Position numbers and translations under genes: made by a program | In this document: piece after piece, positions 61,105 to 64,000 of the stretch | Numbering within the stretch: the stretch's first letter is position 1 | Layout of the letters: each line of letters begins with the position of its first letter | Assembly (NCBI RefSeq): GCF_900116255.1 | Contig: NZ_FPAI01000010.1 | Location: forward strand, 1-64,000 | Length of the DNA stretch: 64,000 nucleotides | Reading direction: 5' to 3' | Source: Halolactibacillus miurensis | GTDB taxonomy: Bacteria > Bacillota > Bacilli > Bacillales > Amphibacillaceae | Notes under the pieces: generated by a model | Told to the model about the DNA's origin: nothing | Databases searched by the model: none | Seen by the model: only the letters and a program-made list of their open reading frames with translations

Positions 61105-61869
61105 TTAGGAGGCAGTATATTGCTTCCGGTAGTCTGACGCCGTCATATTCGTGTATTTAAGGAAATTACGGTTAAACGTCCGTAACGTCTCATAGCCACA
61201 CTGACGAGAAATTTCAGAAATGGTTAACTCACTATGGGTTAACTTATTAATCGCTTGAGAAACGCGGTATTGATTTAAATAATCAGTAAAAGAAAGTGAC
61301 GTCATTTGTTTAAATGCTTGTGAGACGTAAGTATAGTCATAGTCAAGGATCGTCGCCGCTCTTTTTAATGAACAATCCTTATCGTAATGGTTGTCAACAT
61401 AGAGTAATAAATCATGCAGTAATGTGGTATTCATTGTTGCTTTTTTTTCGATAAAGTTCGTTTGACTGATTAAACGCGAAAGCACATCATACAAAAACGC
61501 TTTTTGATGGTACACCGTCTGGAGTTTCTCTATCTTTGGTAAGGCAGAGTAGGAAATGACAGGTGAGGTCGCTAACCGCTCTTTATATTGTTGATCAAAA
61601 TCACTGATGAAATCGGTTGAGAATAAGACAATGGTAACTTTCGAATGGTGCTCTGATGTAATACGATGAACTTGATGACTGTGAATGAAAATAAGTTGTT
61701 CTTTCGACACATTATAGGTTGTATCATTCATATCAACGCTAATCATTCCTTCATGGACAAGTATACATTCGTACGCAACATGAAAGTGTAAGGGAAACTG
61801 AAGGTCGTTGACGTGATGATATAAAAATGTTGTGGGGCCCGTTAACCCGTGGGTTTGAAAAAATACCAT
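61105..61869 (-). CDS. AraC-family regulator with cupin-like sensor domain
   Basis: About 254 residues: an N-terminal cupin-type part (FPLHFHVAYECILVHEGMISVDM, QLIFIHSHQVHRI) and a C-terminal AraC DNA-binding domain (SLKRAATILDYDYTYVSQAFKQMTSLSF, then TISEISRQCGYETLRTFNRNFLKYTNM). Start is set at ATG 61869, preceded by GGAGGGTGTGTGC; 61884 is inside that region. No sugar gene flanks it, so its target is unknown. Fold and family are clear. Confidence 0.84.
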   Translation of the reverse strand: MVFFQTHGLTGPTTFLYHHVNDLQFPLHFHVAYECILVHEGMISVDMNDTTYNVSKEQLIFIHSHQVHRITSEHHSKVTIVLFSTDFISDFDQQYKERLATSPVISYSALPKIEKLQTVYHQKAFLYDVLSRLISQTNFIEKKATMNTTLLHDLLLYVDNHYDKDCSLKRAATILDYDYTYVSQAFKQMTSLSFTDYLNQYRVSQAINKLTHSELTISEISRQCGYETLRTFNRNFLKYTNMTASDYRKQYTAS

Positions 61870-61884
61870 GCACACACCCTCCAA

Positions 61885-62098
61885 TGAATGTTTAAGACTT
61901 ACTTGTCATTATACTATAGTTCCTTCTTTTTCGTTAATATATTGAGAAAAAATGAGCGGATTATAAGAGTAGACGATGTTTCTGCACTAAAAGTGACATA
62001 TCTTCACGAAAGAAACTTTTAGGCAAAGACTAGGCACTTGTTTCGTTAAATGGTAGTATGAAGTTAGGAAAATAATGATAAAGGTGGTGAGGGTGTGA
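61885..62098. other. Divergent intergenic region
   Basis: No gene seen; AAGGTGGTGAGGG at 62082-62094 is the binding site of the next gene. Confidence 0.5.
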
Positions 62099-62788
62099 AT
62101 GGCGTTTATTGATCTCATGATAGAAGAAGTTCCTGTTTTTTATCTCGTCGTCTTTTTTATTTTCTTTTTGTTGATGATACTTATGTTAAGAAAGCTACGC
62201 CAACTGACAGATTATAAATATATCGTTATCATCAATACAATCAATCAAACGTATCAAACCATCTTAACAACGCCGATCACTGTCATAGATGATCAAGCGT
62301 CAAAGACGTCCTTACAACACTACTTATTAGATAGACAGCCCGTCATATATCACGGCAAAATAGCGGACGATGATTTGGTGATCGATAAAGAACAGAAGCA
62401 ATACACCTTACCTAAGCCGCTGTTAGAACAATTCTTTTATGTACTTAGTCAAGTCAAAACGATGATGGTTAGGAAAAGACATAGTCACCGTCAGCTGTCA
62501 CTCATGATCGAGACGCAAGACCCCTTGTTGTTTCTATCATTATTAGATAAAAATCAGTGGAATGAGTATGAACGTTTGTTTACAAATAAACAACTGATGC
62601 CGGTGGTGTATTTAGCTATCAAACAAGTGAATGATGCTTGGGATGATTTATCGGTGACCGATCGCTTGTATGTACGCAACATACTAAAAGATTATGGCCG
62701 AAGTGGTATGGAGAAGCTCGCGGTATATTTGACAAGACGAGAACGCCGACAGTTAGTCCGATTAGAAAAGCGGTTAAGAAATCATTGA
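62099..62788 (+). CDS. Membrane-anchored protein of unknown function
   Basis: A 229-residue protein I do not recognise. One strong N-terminal membrane helix (about 11-31, VPVFYLVVFFIFFLLMILM) is followed by a charged, probably cytoplasmic part of about 195 residues rich in Leu, Lys and Arg, ending in a basic helix (TRRERRQLVRLEKRLRNH). A good binding site and a terminator at 62821 support a real single-gene unit. Neighbours (AraC regulator, lipoprotein on the other strand) give no hint of role. Confidence 0.65.
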   Translation: MAFIDLMIEEVPVFYLVVFFIFFLLMILMLRKLRQLTDYKYIVIINTINQTYQTILTTPITVIDDQASKTSLQHYLLDRQPVIYHGKIADDDLVIDKEQKQYTLPKPLLEQFFYVLSQVKTMMVRKRHSHRQLSLMIETQDPLLFLSLLDKNQWNEYERLFTNKQLMPVVYLAIKQVNDAWDDLSVTDRLYVRNILKDYGRSGMEKLAVYLTRRERRQLVRLEKRLRNH

Positions 62789-62820
62789 AACCAACGCTTC
62801 ATTAAGAGGATTTAAAAAAG

Positions 62821-62860
62821 AAACAAGCACCTAGTGTTTAAGGGCTTGTTTCTTTTTTTG
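62821..62860. terminator. Terminator between the orphan gene and the lipoprotein gene
   Basis: AAACAAGC 62821-62828 pairs with GCTTGTTT 62844-62851, followed by CTTTTTTTG. Its reverse also ends in a T-run from the AAAAAAG upstream, so it may serve both genes. Confidence 0.75.
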
Positions 62861-62861
62861 T

Positions 62862-63410
62862 TTACATATTGTTGATGTCGTCTAAATGCGCTTGGGCATC
62901 TTCATACAAGACGTCAGATTCGATGACTTTTTCAAATTCTGTCTTAGCCATATCGATATACTCGATTTCTAAGAATTTTTCACCGTCTTTATACGCTTGA
63001 CGAGAGATGATGAGTGCACTGTGTTCAGTACGGGCTTCTTCCGCTTTAGCTGGGACACCGTCTAGTTCGATTGTTTCGAAGTCTCTTAGTGTATTGCCGT
63101 AAGTGTTCACATCTAAGTCTCCACTAATGAAGCTTTCAGAGAGTGTATCCACTTCCGCGATTAACTTTTCAGTCGTCGTTTCTTTAATGGCAGCGACCTC
63201 TTCTTCTGTTAGGTCTGCCTCAGTTAACGCTTGAATCGCGCCATTGATTTCAAAGTAGCGACCGTCTTCAATAATCGTGTTGATCTCCTGTTGTTTTGCT
63301 TCAGCAGCCGTCATGTCCTCTGTATCTTTTGACGCTGATGAATCGTCTGTATTAGCTTGGCATCCAACAATCAGTAGGGTGAATGCAAGTAATGCGAGTA
63401 GTTTTTTCAT
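62862..63410 (-). CDS. Small lipoprotein of unknown function
   Basis: A 182-residue lipoprotein with lipobox LIVGC near residue 17, a Ser/Asp linker and then an acidic, mostly helical body; the C-terminal part (FLEIEYIDMAKTEFEKVIESDVLYEDAQAHL) has the look of a single tetratricopeptide-like helix pair. It would sit on the outer face of the membrane. No family is recognised. AAGGGAAG precedes the minus-strand ATG at 63410. Confidence 0.7.
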   Translation of the reverse strand: MKKLLALLAFTLLIVGCQANTDDSSASKDTEDMTAAEAKQQEINTIIEDGRYFEINGAIQALTEADLTEEEVAAIKETTTEKLIAEVDTLSESFISGDLDVNTYGNTLRDFETIELDGVPAKAEEARTEHSALIISRQAYKDGEKFLEIEYIDMAKTEFEKVIESDVLYEDAQAHLDDINNM

Positions 63411-63690
63411 AAACTTCCCTTCTTTCTATTTTTGTCTGTTCACTAGTATATCATAATGGAATGAGTTAATTAATGATTTATCTAATCGTTAGAATAGTAA
63501 AAGTATTATGTGAATTGTTAATCTTCGGATAAATGAAAAGATTGTGCGGCAAATCGCTGGTGTATACTTGAAAATCACTTGGTGCTAGATTGAGCTAGAG
63601 GGATAGCTTTAACGGCCATGCTTATAAAGTATGGGCCATATAGTCGGCATCATTCATGATATAATTTAAAAAAGAATGGAGGCGATAGAG
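63411..63690. other. Intergenic region before the LysR gene
   Basis: No gene seen. GGCCATGCTT (63613-63622) and AAGTATGGGCC (63627-63637) form an imperfect inverted repeat about 55 bases before the LysR start, a possible operator. Confidence 0.45.
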
Positions 63691-64000
63691 ATGAATATTG
63701 AAAAAATTAAATACTTCATTGATCTCGTAGAATGTAAAAATTTCACTGAAACAGCGAAAAAGAATTTTGTCTCTCAAACGACCATTAGTCAACAAATAGC
63801 CTCGATTGAAAAAGCGTTTGATCTTAAGCTTATTGATAGGAAACATATGCCGATAGAACCGACCTCAGCTGGGTGGACGTTCTATCGAGAGGCGCTCGTC
63901 ATTTGGAAACAATATAACCGTATGCAGAAGACAATGTTAGATTTTAAACGGAATCAGCCACAATTACTAAGCGTGGCGTATACGACGATGACGGATATTC
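63691..64000 (+). CDS. LysR-family regulator, 5' part (cut by window end)
   Basis: The first 103 codons of a LysR-type regulator. NIEKIKYFIDLVECKNFTETAKKNFVSQTTISQQI is the family's winged helix, followed by IEKAFDLKLIDRKHMPIEPTSAGWTFYREA. GGAGGCG at 63678-63684 sets the start at ATG 63691. The ligand-binding part is outside the window, so the role cannot be told. Confidence 0.85.
   Translation, partial: MNIEKIKYFIDLVECKNFTETAKKNFVSQTTISQQIASIEKAFDLKLIDRKHMPIEPTSAGWTFYREALVIWKQYNRMQKTMLDFKRNQPQLLSVAYTTMTDI

Noticed and set aside
1-64000. CRISPR arrays, rRNA and tRNA genes
   Set aside because: No regularly spaced repeat-spacer pattern, no rRNA core strings and no cloverleaf were seen on either strand.

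Overview
The window reads as chromosome of a low-GC Gram-positive bacterium of the class Bacilli. Supporting signs are strong purine-rich ribosome binding sites, sigma-A type promoters, CcpA-type cre sites, LPxTG-like wall anchoring, YesM/YesN two-component systems, an LCP protein and a ThiT-type thiamine transporter under a TPP riboswitch. The gene content (many sugar uptake systems, possible use of glycosylglycerate solutes) would suit a halophilic or alkaliphilic fermenter such as Halolactibacillus or Amphibacillus, but the genus is only a guess. No rRNA, tRNA or CRISPR array was seen.

Layout. 1-991: right end of an ISL3-family insertion sequence that carries a folded RNA-like element between the transposase and the terminal repeat. 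1384-15707: an exopolysaccharide cluster. A PHP phosphatase and four genes (4,6-dehydratase, aminotransferase, acetyltransferase, phosphosugar transferase) would make and mount a UDP-diacetylbacillosamine-type sugar. Three GT4 glycosyltransferases, a nucleotide-sugar dehydrogenase, a Wzy-like polymerase, a Wzx-like flippase and an AAC(3)-like acetyltransferase follow. A broken pilin-like gene lies inside the cluster. 15720-17211: an IS30-family element with a nonsense mutation, carrying a second copy of the same folded element. 17439-25330: a three-component sugar sensor and a CUT2 ABC transporter arranged like araPST-araEGH of Geobacillus. 26048-27677: an AbiE-type toxin-antitoxin pair. 27756-30297: a DeoR regulator divergent from an unusual RpiB-like protein and a GlpX phosphatase. 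30531-31609: MarR plus nitroreductase. 32005-43119: a wall-anchored GH16 enzyme, a YesM/YesN system, a GH31 enzyme and a CUT1 ABC transporter without its ATPase. 43295-47441 (minus strand): a membrane PAS kinase, an AraC-type response regulator and an FMN-binding-like lipoprotein. 47806-50991: a PTS permease, NanE and an RpiR regulator. 51268-58988: a second RpiR regulator, a GH38 mannosidase, a second PTS permease, a GH4 phospho-glucosidase and a glycerate kinase, together suggesting use of mannosyl- or glucosyl-glycerate. 59205-64000: TPP riboswitch and thiT, an LCP protein, an AraC regulator, an orphan membrane protein, a lipoprotein and the start of a LysR gene.

The most unusual signal is the pair of about 196-199 nt elements at 727-922 and 15828-16026. 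They share a detailed multi-stem fold supported by compensatory changes. They sit inside insertion sequences of two unrelated families, each directly against the transposase stop codon, in opposite orientations relative to the transposase. I cannot assign them to a known RNA family from memory.
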